Assembly: GCF_000004075.3 (NCBI RefSeq)
Contig: NC_026658.2
Coordinates: 24,726,075-24,790,074, forward strand
DNA from: Cucumis sativus
Lineage: Eukaryota > Streptophyta > Magnoliopsida > Cucurbitales > Cucurbitaceae
DNA: 64,000 nt
Direction of reading: 5' to 3'
Made by a program: the position numbers and the translations under genes. A model generated the notes under the pieces. It ran no database searches, had not been told where the DNA came from, and saw only the letters and a list, made by a program, of their open reading frames with translations. How positions within the stretch are numbered: the stretch's first letter is position 1; the number at the start of each line of letters is the position of its first letter. This document shows, piece by piece, positions 1 to 12,100 of the stretch.

Positions 1-506
1 GAACTAAATTGTTAGTATCAAAAGTTTAATAACGATATTCAAGAGTGGTTGAATGATGTATACATGGGTTGAGACAGAAATCATAACAGCAATGAGAGCC
101 TTTGCCTCCCACAAGGGGAAAGGGCCCAAAAGTAAGCCTCATCTTTATATCTCTATATTTAATAGATTCATATTCTTCTAATTCTCCTCCAGTTGGATCT
201 TATAGCTAAAAATCAACGAATTTATTAAGCATTAAATTGGATTCTAAATCTTCACTAATTTCTCAAACAATTTGATGAATAAAAAAAACAAAAAATTAAA
301 TATATTTATAAGAAGAAAATTTATCGACCTGTTAAACATACAATCAACCGCTTATGAATCTATTTACCGTGAAAGCTTCCATAAAAGGGTAGATTGTTTC
401 GCTTGAAGAGAATCTTTTCTATGATAGACTTGACCATATCACGCATGACCAGACTCCGTAAGATCTAGTAGAATAGGTAAAAAAAATTAAAATTTAAAGA
501 CAAGAA

Positions 507-581
507 ATTGTAAAACTACTAAAAAATATATAACAAAATTTTAATAAACTGTAAAACTACTAAAAAAATATAACAAAATTT
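507..581. repeat. Two-copy tandem repeat, period 41 bp
   Basis: About 34 bp starting with TTGTAAAACTACTAAAAAA or CTGTAAAACTACTAAAAAA and ending in AACAAAATTT occurs at 507-540 and again at 548-581 with only a few differences. It looks like a simple local duplication in noncoding DNA. Confidence 0.6.
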
Positions 582-1685
582 GAAACATAAGTGATTTAAT
601 TTATTAAAAAATGATGAATAGTTTTTAAAATAGTTTAGTGTAGTTTGAAAGATAGAAATTGAATATATGAAAAAGTAGATGAGAAGGGACAAAAAGGAAA
701 GGAATAGATTAAGAAATATGAGAATGGGTGGGTGCCAAATGCCAAATGGGTATCATTCAGGCTCGTGGGCCAACTTTGGAGTTCTCAAATGTGGTTCGTT
801 GTTCGGTCAGAGCCATTTGGTATGGGATCTTCTTATTTTTCTTTTCATTCAATTATGGTATGAGACTCGATTCAAAATTTTAGAGTTTTCTCAAAAATCA
901 ATTGGTTTAATATAATTTCCTTATAGTATGAAATTGTTTTTCTCTTTTCTTGGAAAAGACAATTTAACAACGTCAAATTATTTAGTTATATTCAATAAAT
1001 ATGTCATTACTCAACTAGCATAAAGTTAATAATCTCGTCAATATAAGTCTTGCGCCATTTAGATCAACAAACGAAAAACATTCAAACTATCCTAAAAATG
1101 CAAGGTAGTTCATTGTTACAAACATTGTATTCTCTCCATACGTAATAAATAACACCATATCATACAACTTTTTAGATATTACAACTTCATTTGATCGCCT
1201 CAATGCCTTGTTTTGTAATTCTACGAGATCACATTTCTAGATGACTTTGTTTAAGGACAACAAAAAACCAATGATTGCAAGAGTCAAGCTTAGATTAAAA
1301 CTTCTATCCAAATATTTGATTTTATATTTGAACGAGTATTAATGAAAAATCAAAGTTTCTCCGTACAAAATTTTAAACCAAACTCAAAATTTTGAAAATC
1401 AAAATGTAATATTAAAGAATGATAATTATAAACATTAGTTTAAAAGTTGAAGGGGAGGGGAAATGGAGGTATGAAAAAAGAATCTCATAAGGTGTTGGTT
1501 TCCATACTTTAGCTCTTTGGATCTCGTGTTATCTTCCACTCTTATTTAAATTAATCAAGTTAAAACCAATTGAATTATGCCATTAAAAAACCTAATTTCA
1601 TATGGGATGAAATTAGATTAATTATTTCTTTCTCCCGTGAAATATAGTTCCATATATTTTCAATTTGAAATTAGTATTACCGTTA

Positions 1686-1745
1686 ATAATTAAGTTTATA
1701 ACAACATTTTAAAAATTTATAAATATAACAAAATCTATGATTAAT
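1686..1745. repeat. Dispersed repeat copy (AATTAAGT...AACATTTTAAAAA type)
   Basis: The string AATAATTAAGTTTATAACAA, followed by a TTTTAAAAATTT run and ATATAACAAAA, closely matches copies at 59147-59200 and 58937-58985. A weaker one lies at 3641-3680. The family is unidentified; it may be the remnant of a non-autonomous element. Confidence 0.45.
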
Positions 1746-4700
1746 GATATATGCTCAATCGTTAACTAACTTCTATCAATAACATATTTAGTAATTGACA
1801 TACTTCTATTAGCAACATAGAAACCATTACTAGGTTCATTCATGTTATGGATTATTTCTTTCTTTATTCAATGCAAAAATAGTTCATGCAACACATGCCA
1901 CAATATTGATATAAATACTATTGAGAATCAATGCTTTTCCTAACAAAGATGCTTTGAAGGTTAAAAAAGTAGACATAAAAAGTTATAAGAATATTATTGT
2001 GATATTTTCATTAATTAATTACAGAAAATAAGATATTCTCGTATTTATTCTAAAATTAGTAATTTTCTTTCTATAAACTCCATTTGGTATAGTTGAACTT
2101 AAATTATGTCATAGTTGCAATTATACTTTATAACTCTTAAAATTTTAAAACAAAAATTTAAGTTTGATGCATAGATTTTGATGCTAATCTTGTAGTAATG
2201 GTTTCTTTTGAGGGATTGGATTCGGAAGAATGATGGGTAAAGACGTCTTTACACTTTCTCAAATGTTTAAAAGTTAAGTGGAAATAATCACTTTTATTGA
2301 GTAATTTTAAAAAAGAAAAAAACTTTAGGGTTCAAAATTCTTCTACCACTCAAGTCATATTCATCATAACCTTCTTTTTGCCTAAAAAAAAAAAAATAAG
2401 TCAAGCTATTTTTGGAAAAAAAGGTAAAGTAATTATCTTTTTGGTTACCAAAGTTAGCTTTGAAAGCGTTTCCTCTACCAAAAAAAAAGCTTCAATTCCG
2501 ATTCCTCCTTAACAAAATTGTACATATAAACAATATACGGGAAGAAATGTGTATTTTGGATCTTATGTTTTTGTTTTGCTCGGTTTTCAAATGTTATATT
2601 TTTTATAATTAAATTTTGAGTTTGATTTTCATTTAATTAATTGATGTTTAGATATTACTATTTTGTAGTTGAAATTTGTCTTCATCTCTTTCTTAGATTT
2701 TAGGGTTTATATTTTTAATTTCACTGTTTTTTTTGTTGGGTAAGTATAGTAAATTTAGAAGACTATGAGAGTGAATTTTTTAAAAAATAATTAAATATAA
2801 TTCTTTTTAGGAAACATTTTAGAAAATAGTCAAATAAATTAAAATATTTATAAGTTATAGAAATTTTTTGAATTATTCTCCCTCTCACTCATAAAAACAT
2901 ATATAAAATCATATCAGTGTCTATCAATGTCTAATATTGATAGAATCTGAAAGTTTTGCTATATATTGTAAATATTTTGTCAACTTTATTGTTTTTAATT
3001 TATTATTAGACAGTAACACTCGAAACTAAAAAATAGTATTTTTTTAAGGCTATAAGTTTAAATCTTGAAACATAATGACTAAACTAAAATAAAATTTAAA
3101 TTTCAACAGTGAATTATATCATTTTGAAACATATAAACTAGGTTAAAATTAAATTGAAAATTTGAAGATATTAAATGTAGCATTTTGAAACATAACCAAC
3201 CCTAGATCCACACACCTAAAAAAAAGAAAGAGTAGATGTTTCATCTCCAAATTGTATTTATACCTCTAACCTCTAAAGTTACAAAGCTTAGGATAGTGTA
3301 GTTATGCTAATATTAGCTCCTAAACTATATTCATATCAGTAGGTTAATTAAATCAACAATTAATTAAATTTTGTATAAAGATAATAAATTTTGTCAGTCA
3401 AATCAAATGAAACTCTAAACTTCACATGTGTATTTAAAATGATAGTATACTTTTAGAAGTGAATTAACGAAGTCTATTTGTTGGAATTTTATTTAAGTCA
3501 GATTGATAATGTTCAAGACTTCCCTATTAGTATGGTATCTTCCAAAGCTTAACGGTAAAAATTGAGAGATTTTTTATTGAACGAATATAAATAAGATAAA
3601 AACACATTACGATAATTAATAATAGTTAAAAATTTTAGGAATAACAATTAAGTAAACACTAACATTTTTAAAAAGTTGATAGATTCTTATGTGTATTAGT
3701 GACTTTCCTATATTTGTCGTTATTTGAATAATAATAAAAAAAGAAGTAATCACGAGTTTGAAAATTAGAACATAATGACTATGTTTGGTTGGTGATTGAG
3801 CCGAGTTGGTACTTCGATTGCGAACCTTGTGTAGTTAAACACAATTACCAAGAAAAAGGAAAAAAATTGCTAACTTACACTCTTACACGTCGTGGTTTTG
3901 GTCAATTTCCAATTTGGTATAATTTGCTACTAAATTCAATTTGGTATAAATATAATTTTAAAACCTTCATTTTAATCACTATAGTTTTTCTCAACGAACT
4001 CTAAATTTATTATACTCCTTCATTAAATCATCTATTTCATTATTTTTTCAGTACAACAAGTAAGAAGGTATAGATTTTAAACATATGATATCAAATAAAA
4101 GAGTAATATATATCAATTACTACAAACTTATCCCGTTCAAACTCACCCGAACAACAACAACTACCCACTTCAACATTCAATACACAACACAACTACCAAG
4201 GGATAAGGTAACCCAAAAAGCACAAGGCTCTTCAAAGAATGACTTTCCTTTCCAAAATCCATCACAACAAACGCTCGTGCACCAAACTACGTTCAATTTA
4301 TTATCTTTTGAAGAACATTTGAGACCAATAGTTAGTTATTATAACTAGATATGATAGTTTGTATTTGATGTGTAAATAATTTTACTTTGGGTTATAATAA
4401 AATGTGTTTGATGATAACGATAGACGAGAAAGGTGTGTTCGATGGAGAAATGTAAGTTAAGAGAAAAAGAAATGAAAGTAGAGGCCGAGGGAGTAAATGG
4501 AAAGGGAAGAAAAGTATTGGGTGCGGTTATAGAATACAGAAAGTACTTATGTTTATGGTACGGTAAGTAACCAATAGTATTAATAAAAGTGGACAGTGAG
4601 AGATCTCTAAAAGGATTGGTGCGTGTATCTCACTACCGTATATTCAAACAGTCTCACTCAAAGTCCAATCCAAACCCCAAACCCCAAAACACATAACTCA

Positions 4701-4850
4701 CTCACTCTCTCTGCTTTTCAGTCAAATGCTACTCTTCTCTATTCAAAACCCAAACACATAACACAACCATTCTCTCTCTAAACCCCCTTCCCTCCCCTTC
4801 AACCAAAAGCCTTTCCAAAATCTCGCCACGTTCTGTGAATACCCAGATTC

Positions 4851-4912
4851 GTTTTTTCTTTTTTTTCTTTTTTTTGTTTTTCTTTTTTTTCTTTTTTTTT
4901 TGTTTCTTTCCT
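4851..4912 (+). repeat. T-rich low-complexity tract upstream of the cyclin start
   Basis: About 60 bases made almost only of T with scattered C and G lie 170-230 bp before the cyclin start codon, probably in the 5' leader or core promoter. CT/T-rich leaders are common in plant genes. On the opposite strand the tract gives a spurious lysine-rich open frame, which is not a gene. Confidence 0.5.
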
Positions 4913-5085
4913 TTAATCCTTTCCTTCTTCTGTAACTGCTGAATAACACCATCTCTGCTTTCATCTCCCCACTTTACCCTGTTCTTGTTCTGGATTTGCT
5001 CTTTAGTTATTGCAGATTTTTTTTTTTTGTAATTGGATCTCTTCTTGAATGTGATAGAAGAGGAGGGTTTTTGGTTGTTGTGAAA

Positions 5086-6409
5086 ATGGATGATGTTGGG
5101 GTTTGTTTGGATGAGGAGATTGTGGATGAACATACATTCATTGACATTGCTAATCCAAGCCCAGCAGAGGAAGATGATTATGTGGATACATTACTTGTAA
5201 AGGAGACAAGTTTTGGGTTTAGAAAAGATAAATCTTTGATGTTTGGTAACTGGATGAAATGTGCTCGTTTGGATGCAATTGCATGGATTCTCAAAGTTAG
5301 TTTTTTTTATTGAAAATTTTATTATTATTATTTTGTTGGGTTTTTGTTGTGTTTGATTGATTCATCTTGTCGTTCAATCAATTCAATTCAATTGATGATT
5401 GTTGTGATTTCACAGACACGAAATGTGTTTGGTTTTGGTTGCCAAACAGCTTATCTTTCGATGATATACTTCGATCGGTTTCTTTCAAGGAGAGCCATTA
5501 CTGTAAGGTTCACTTTTTCTGTATCCTCTGTCAATGGCTTCTTAATTTTACTCTGTTAATTCAAAAATCCATGGCTGCAGAATGAGAAGCTGTGGGCGAT
5601 TAGGCTACTGGCAGTGGCTTGTCTTTCCTTGGCATCAAAAATGGAAGAATTGAAGGTTCCAGCATTATCAGAATTTCCGGTGGACGATTTCAACTTTGAA
5701 AGCAAGGTAATCCAAAGAATGGAGCTTTTGGTGTTGAACACATTGGAATGGAAGATGGGTTCAACAACTCCTTTCTCCTTCATTCCTTATTTCATATCTA
5801 AATTATCCATTGAATCCCCACCAAGCAATAAAGTTTCTCAGATTGTCGAACTCATCTGGGTCATGATTAGAGGTAGTTTCTTCACATAACCCATTTCCAT
5901 CGATTTCTCAACCAATCGGGTTTTTGTTCATTACATTACATTCAAATCTTTAATACAGAAACAAGTACACAAAACCATCGGCCTTCTGTCGTAGCAGCAG
6001 CCACAGCCATTTTAGCAACAATGGATGACAGATTAACAAGGAAAGCCTTGCAATTGAAGATGAAGTCCATTTCGCAATGTAGATATCTTGAAGTAGTAAG
6101 TTCCATTATGAAATTGAGGCTCTGTTTTTCCTTTTTTAGCCAAAAACTCTGCTTTAGTTTAATCTATCTCTTTGTCCACAGGAAGAAGTGATTTCTTGTT
6201 ACAATCTGATGCAAGAGCTAAGATTGGAAAAATGTAGAGAAGAAGCAGATTGTTTGAAATCACCAGATTTATCACCAACCCAAATGAAATCCATGGATTG
6301 TTCAGAAAATTCATCAGTAACATCGTCGCTTGCCTCGAAAAGAAAACGGCTAAACTTTAGTAACTTAGATGAAAAATGTGGTGTGGCTGAAGCAAAACGG
6401 CCCCGGTAG
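5086..6409 (+). CDS. CYCD5: D-type cyclin, CYCD5 subgroup
   Basis: Probable regulatory subunit of a cyclin-dependent kinase that promotes the G1/S transition in the nucleus. Five exons: 5086-5295, 5416-5502, 5581-5872, 5959-6095, 6182-6409. They join in frame to 317 residues, a usual D-cyclin length. The cyclin box N-lobe starts near residue 60 (KCARLDAIAWILKTRN), runs through the YFDRFLSRR helix, and includes the ACLSLASKMEELKVP segment typical of D cyclins. The second cyclin fold follows in exons 3-4. The tail ends in two basic clusters (KRKR and AKRPR), as in Arabidopsis CYCD5;1, and an acidic EEDDYVDTLLVKE stretch precedes the box as in that protein. The usual N-terminal LxCxE retinoblastoma-binding motif is absent; the nearest string is VCLDEE. 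I chose the ATG at 5086 because the upstream in-frame stretch is leader-like. Subgroup assignment is from memory of the family. Confidence 0.85.
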
Positions 6410-9162
6410 AGAGAAGAGAAAAATGATAAGGAATGTTTTTGTTTTTCCTTTAAAGTTTCCATTTTTTTCCTTCTCACAAATGACTTCTGATGATAAATTA
6501 AGGGGGGTTTTGAAGGGGGCTTATGACACAATAATCGCTTGATTTGTTGATTAATTGATGAAGTTTTACCAGAAAATTACAAAGAAAAGGACAGATTTAT
6601 TGGGCTGCACCTGCATGTAAAAATAGGAAAAGTGAAAGGTGAAGAAGAAAAGCTGATTCTGATTTTTATTAGGCCAAAGTCATAGGGAAGGACCAGGAGG
6701 AGGGCTCGAAAGAAAGCTGGTGCTTATAGTAGGACAGCTATTCTCTTACTTAATGCTCACTCTCTATTTGTTTATATTGTTTCACCCTTCCTTTTTTTTT
6801 TTTCCTTTGTTACTGCTTTAAAAATTATGGTGTTTTTTTTAGCTGTCTCTGCAGAACCCTGGCTTTTTTTTTTCATGGGATGCTGGGAATGCTTTTCTTG
6901 GTTTCTTTGAAAAAGGGACTGTAAAAGAAAGTTGAGAGAAGTAACAAGAAGGGGTGTGGGGAGTGTGGGGAGTGTGGGGGAAGTGTTGAAAAGAGGTGAG
7001 GAGTGATAGACAAGCTCTGTTTTATTGTGATTTGATGCATCTTTGCTTCATTTTAGCCTTCAAAAATGTTTCTTTGTAAAAGGTGAAAGTGATTGGATAT
7101 GTTTGAATGTTTGGGGCAAGCCCTTTTGAGGTGGGGGCCAAGGCCAACCTCTTTTCCCTGTAAAAAAAAAAAAAAGGAAACTTAGAGCTTCAGCTCAGCT
7201 TCAGCCTGGTTGTTTTTCCAAGACATTGTTTGTGGAATCAGAACCCATTTCTTTTTAATCAGTGTAATATGGTTTGATCAAACTTCAATGATATTTGATT
7301 TTTGTGCACTGTGGACTCTGCATTTTCCCAATACACGCACTGTTAATCACTACTATTCAATGTTTAAACAAAACCAAAAAGTCCATATCCATCCAATGAA
7401 AGATGGATTGGAGCTATCAACCTAAAAGCCAAACACTTTTGGTTTGGCATTTACAAAAAGATTAATATCCCAACAAAGGGGGAATGAAAGTCAAGTTGAG
7501 AGTTTTTTTTTTAAAAAAAGCAGATTTTACCCATTTACCAAGACAAAGGTTAAAGAGTCTTCTTCATTCACATTCATCAAGGAGAGAGGAAACAAACAAA
7601 ATGAAGTCCTTTGGGGATGGATGGGAGATATGGTCAGGATTCAGGTTGACGTCCCATAAGATTGCTTAAGGGATACACTGTGTGCAGTTATAAGTAGAAA
7701 TTGTTCTTTTGCTGAACGAGAGCTACAGAAATCCAAGCTTGTCCAGTCAAAAACACACATAGCAAAAATAAGTACTTCTACTACTATGATGGTACTTTCT
7801 CTTTTGCATAGGATGCCTATTTCTCCTACCCAACTTGACACGTGGATTTCTCTTATTGGCATTTGGCTTTGCAAAAAAAGACCCCATCAAAAGTTAGTGT
7901 AATTTTTTTTTTCCATAAGGTGGTACAAAGGGGCAACTTTTGCACCCATATTTTATTTTATCCAACATTGGCTAAGTGATTCAGAATGTAGAATAAAGAC
8001 AGTGATGCCAAAGAGGGGGTTTTGGACGGTGGGGATTTGATACCATGGAGAAATTTAGATATGATATGTCAAGGGAAAAGAAAATGAAAAGATGAGTGGT
8101 CTTTGAGAGTGATATTTCTTAATGAAGTGACAAAGGCTCTATTTTTCAAGGAAGCTTCTACTTCCAATGTATGAAACTTAATTTAAAAAGTGACATCTTC
8201 CTAAGCTTTCTTCTTTTGCACACAATGTGGTTTGATGATTGATAGGTTAGGGCGGTGCTAAAGCTTTGAGCTGTCATTTGGAAATTTGATGTGTGAGAGA
8301 GAGATTTGTCCCCACTGCCAAAGAGCATTCTTGTTTTCAGCCTTTTCCTACGCTCCTGTGTATCCCTCTCAAGGATATAGGTGAAAACTTCTCTTTTCAC
8401 CCTTGAAAGCCTAATTTATTATCATTCAAAAAAGGCTGAATGGGGGATGATCACATAGTCCGCTAGACTTTGTAAGTTAGTTTGGCAATTCCTTTAAAGA
8501 AACTTGAATATTTTTACACCAAGTTTCGAACTTTCATTAAACGTGTTGTCTTTCTGTATCAACCAAAGCATGGTGAGATGATTATGTACTTGTACTTATC
8601 TATAGTTGAAGATTCATTCCTCCCTTCTAAAATTTTTGAAGGTAAAGAAAACGTTTAGTTTCACCTTGATGAGATTTGCTAAATAAGATAAAAGAGGATC
8701 AAGAAAGCAAATGCAACATTACTAATCACTAGTTATTTGTGAGCACAAACGGGACTCGGGATGAAACTATATAACCGTAACTAAAAGAAATACAAAAAAT
8801 TGTTGATTGGAAATTAGAGCCAACAGAATACCAAGTAATAAATCAAAAGAAATGAGTTATAAATACAAGCATATTTAGTGGAGAGGACCTTTCATGATCC
8901 AATAATAACTGGTGTCCTATAAAGCTTCCTTTTGAAAAGGAAAAGAAAAGGAAAAAAAGAAATTGTTGGTAGGCAACTCTAGAGAGGGACTAAAAATATA
9001 CAGAAAAGATCTTCAACTTCTGTTTAACAACGTTATCCTTACCTCAAGTTTTTGGTTAACTGATTGAAGTGTGGTTCAAATTTGTGAGGTAATGACCCCA
9101 AAAAATTTGGGAAGAGTATGAGTTGTCTAATCGAACTTTTCCAAGTTAGGAAGATGCTGTTT
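6410..9162. other. Intergenic region between cyclin and Ca2+-ATPase genes
   Basis: Both neighbours converge on this stretch, so its ends hold their 3' UTRs. No open frame has family similarity or splice structure. The composition between about 6.7 and 8.4 kb is less AT-extreme than in other gaps, so a noncoding transcript is possible but unsupported. Confidence 0.5.
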
Positions 9163-12100
9163 TCACTCTGATCCAACCGGAATCATCTTCAAAGCTGCTG
9201 CAATTGGCATCCCAAGGAATCCAAATAACACAGTGACAAACCATTGCTGGTGGTTTAGAGGATATGTGTTTGCAAATGTTCCCAGGAATTGGATGATTAT
9301 GAACTGGAAAAGGACGGTGCAAGCAAGCACGGCGACAAAGACGTGGTTCTTCAATATTCCTTTAAACACGTTTATCTTTTCCATGTCTCTTGAGCTTATC
9401 TCATTAAAAACCTACAAGAAGCAGCAGTTTATCGACACGGTAAACTTTAGTAAGAAGGAACATGGATGTCAGTCAATCTGCTAGTAACAGACAAGAATAT
9501 TACTCAAGCATTTGTGGAAAGGTCATAGGTCAATAAATTACCTGACAAAAGACGAATGCATTGAAAATCAGTGTATTCAGTATCAATCCAGAGTCCGGGC
9601 CATCAAGATGAAAAAGAGCTTGTCCCCTTGTCTGGAGATACCAAACTATTACAAACTGATATACTGACTGCCCTAAGATATTTCTCCACATCACATTGCT
9701 AATGAAATTCCCTTTCCGTCCAACTGGTAATCTCTTCATCAAGTCATCAGTAGGAGGCTCGGTTGCCAATGCAAGAGCTCCGAGTGTGTCCATTATCATG
9801 TTGACCCAAAGCAGTTGCACGGCAGTGAGGGGAGCATTTCCTAAGAAAACATCATTTGCAAATTAAGTATTTTCACAAAAAATTCACGAAGGCAAGGAGA
9901 ATATAACTTCAAGAACCAATCGCAACCAACCTGTCAAACAGGCCGAAGAAAAATTGACGAGAAGTGCAACCACATTCACCGTTAGCTGAAACTGGACAAA
10001 CTTTTGGATATTTATGTAGACTGAACGCCCCCATTTTGCAACAGTTGCAATTGTAGAGAAGTTGTCGTCAAGAATTATTACATCAGCACTCTCTTTTGCT
10101 ACCTACATTTAGGTTTTATGTCATTAAGTTCAAGATTGTGTTGTATCTGCTCAATATGTATGTTAAAAGATTAAGTATTTGACTAGCAATTCCTTCTAAC
10201 AACACAAGACCTCCCACTCCCACAAAATATTGTTGTTTATGGTAGGAAAATTTATTCATGGAAATTAAAGGATTCTCTGAACTAGCATCTTTAAGACAAT
10301 TGGAGTACCTCAGTCCCAGCAATGCCCATAGCCAATCCAATATCTGCTTCATGAAGTGCCGGAGCATCATTCGTTCCATCACCAGTAACTGCAACGACCT
10401 CTTGAAAAGTGGTTCGTAAGTGCTTTACAAGAGTATGTTTATCCATTGGTGAAGATCGAGCCATAACCTGCACAAGAAATACCATAATTCTTTCAGCACG
10501 TCAATTCTTACATGGTCAACTAAGAGGGTACATGATGCCCCAGAGAACTAGCTAAAAAAGAACAACCAACTTTAGTAATGGCATAATTAATTTGTTTCTG
10601 TTAGTTCCCAAATCGACACCAACTTTGATTGTGTCCATTATTTCGGTTTGAGATAATTGTGAGAGTGACGTTCTAAAATCAAAATTATAGTAAATGTACC
10701 TGAAGTTTCGGTACTATTACACTCAATTCTTCCTCCTTCTTCTCCCGGAATTCAGGACCTTCAATTGCTATACCATCGTCAGTTAAAATCCCACATTCCC
10801 TAGCAATTGCTTTGGCGGTAGTGATGTTATCTCCCGTAACCATCCGTACGGTTATACCGGCGGCCTTACAAATTGCAACGGACTCCTTGACTCCCGGACG
10901 AACGGGATCCTTGATACCAACGATTCCTATGCACGTGTAGCCACAAGCGGGAATCGGACTTTCAGGGTTATAGTCGCCTTCAGTGTCCAGGTAAGCCAGG
11001 CACAAAGTTCGAAGAGCTTCGCCCGCAAATTCTTCGATGGTATCCTTCAAAAAGTTGATGGACTCTTCATTGAGAGGGACTGCCTGACCGTCGGAATCAA
11101 GAACTTTGTCACATGAAGCTAAAACGATCTCTGAGGCACCTTTGCTGTGCGCGCGGAAGCCACCGGCTGGGAGCTCCAAAACAACCCCCATTCGTTTCTT
11201 CACAGAATTGAATGGCTCGACTCTGGTGATTTTGGACTTTTGTCGTTCTTCTTGGAAATCCCCACCAAGCAAAAGGCCGAATTCCAGAAGAGCGGACTCG
11301 GTGGGTGTCCCAAGCGTCTCATTTTTACCATCTTTGTTCTTGACGATTTCTCCACCAGTGTTGTTAAATATCGATTGCAGCAAAATACCAACAGCGGAAA
11401 CGGGAAGCTCTGTACGATAATCGGAACACTTGCTAGAATTGCTAACTTCCTTGACCTTGCTGCAGATGCAGGCTTTCACAACAGTCATGTGGTTAGTTGT
11501 CAAGGTTCCAGTTTTGTCACTACAAATGGTAGTAGCTGATCCCATCGTCTCACAAGCAGCCAAGTGCCTGACAAGTGCCTTATCGTTCATCATCTTTTTC
11601 ATTGCAAATGCAAGACTTAGTGTCACCGCCAAAGGCAGCCCTTCAGGCACGGCAACCACAACAATAGTTACGGCGACAGCAAAGAATTCCAAAACTTCCC
11701 TTGCTTCATCTCCGGACCAGCTGAAGTAAGACCCTTCTTGAAGCTTGCGACTGAACAACCCTTGAACCAATACAGCGAAAGTTATAACAGCAAAAAACAG
11801 GCCTATTTTACCGATAATTGTTGCCACCCCATTGAGCTTTACCTGTAGAGGAGTCTCATCATCACCTCCTTCACTAAGAGTAGCCATCAGTTTTCCCCAT
11901 TGGGTTCTCATGCCAACAGAAGTCACAACCATCTTACACGAACCATCCTGAACCTTTGTTCCAGACAACAGGAAAGGATTTTGAGAATTTACGTTGACTG
12001 GTTCGCTCTCACCTGTTAAACTGGATTCATTTATTAGAAGAGAGTACCCCGAAACGAAAAGTCCATCTGCTGGTACCTGGTCACCCATGGCAAGATGAAC

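Larger units (their letters stand above)
1..4689. other. AT-rich intergenic DNA left of the cyclin gene
   Basis: I see no coding gene here. Short open frames lack splice partners, family similarity and coding character. The stretch holds a 41-bp-period tandem repeat near 0.5 kb, fragments of a dispersed repeat (near 1.7 and 3.65 kb), and many short A/T homopolymers. The last few hundred bases before 4690 probably carry the promoter of the cyclin gene, but I cannot name a specific element. Confidence 0.6.

Noticed and set aside
3793-3812. TGATTGAGCCGAGTTGG resembles the start of miR171
   Set aside because: Only the first 11 bases match, and there is no miR171* or foldback around it.
4729-5133. 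134-codon minus-strand frame rich in lysine opposite the cyclin leader
   Set aside because: It is the reverse complement of a T-rich leader tract; low complexity and no family.
6752-6768. TGCTCACTCTCTATTTGT resembles a miR156 target or miR156* sequence
   Set aside because: Only 12 contiguous bases fit, the region is noncoding, and no hairpin partner is nearby.
11106-11539. Plus-strand frames of 100-130 codons inside the Ca2+-ATPase exon
   Set aside because: They are shadows of a strongly conserved coding exon on the opposite strand.
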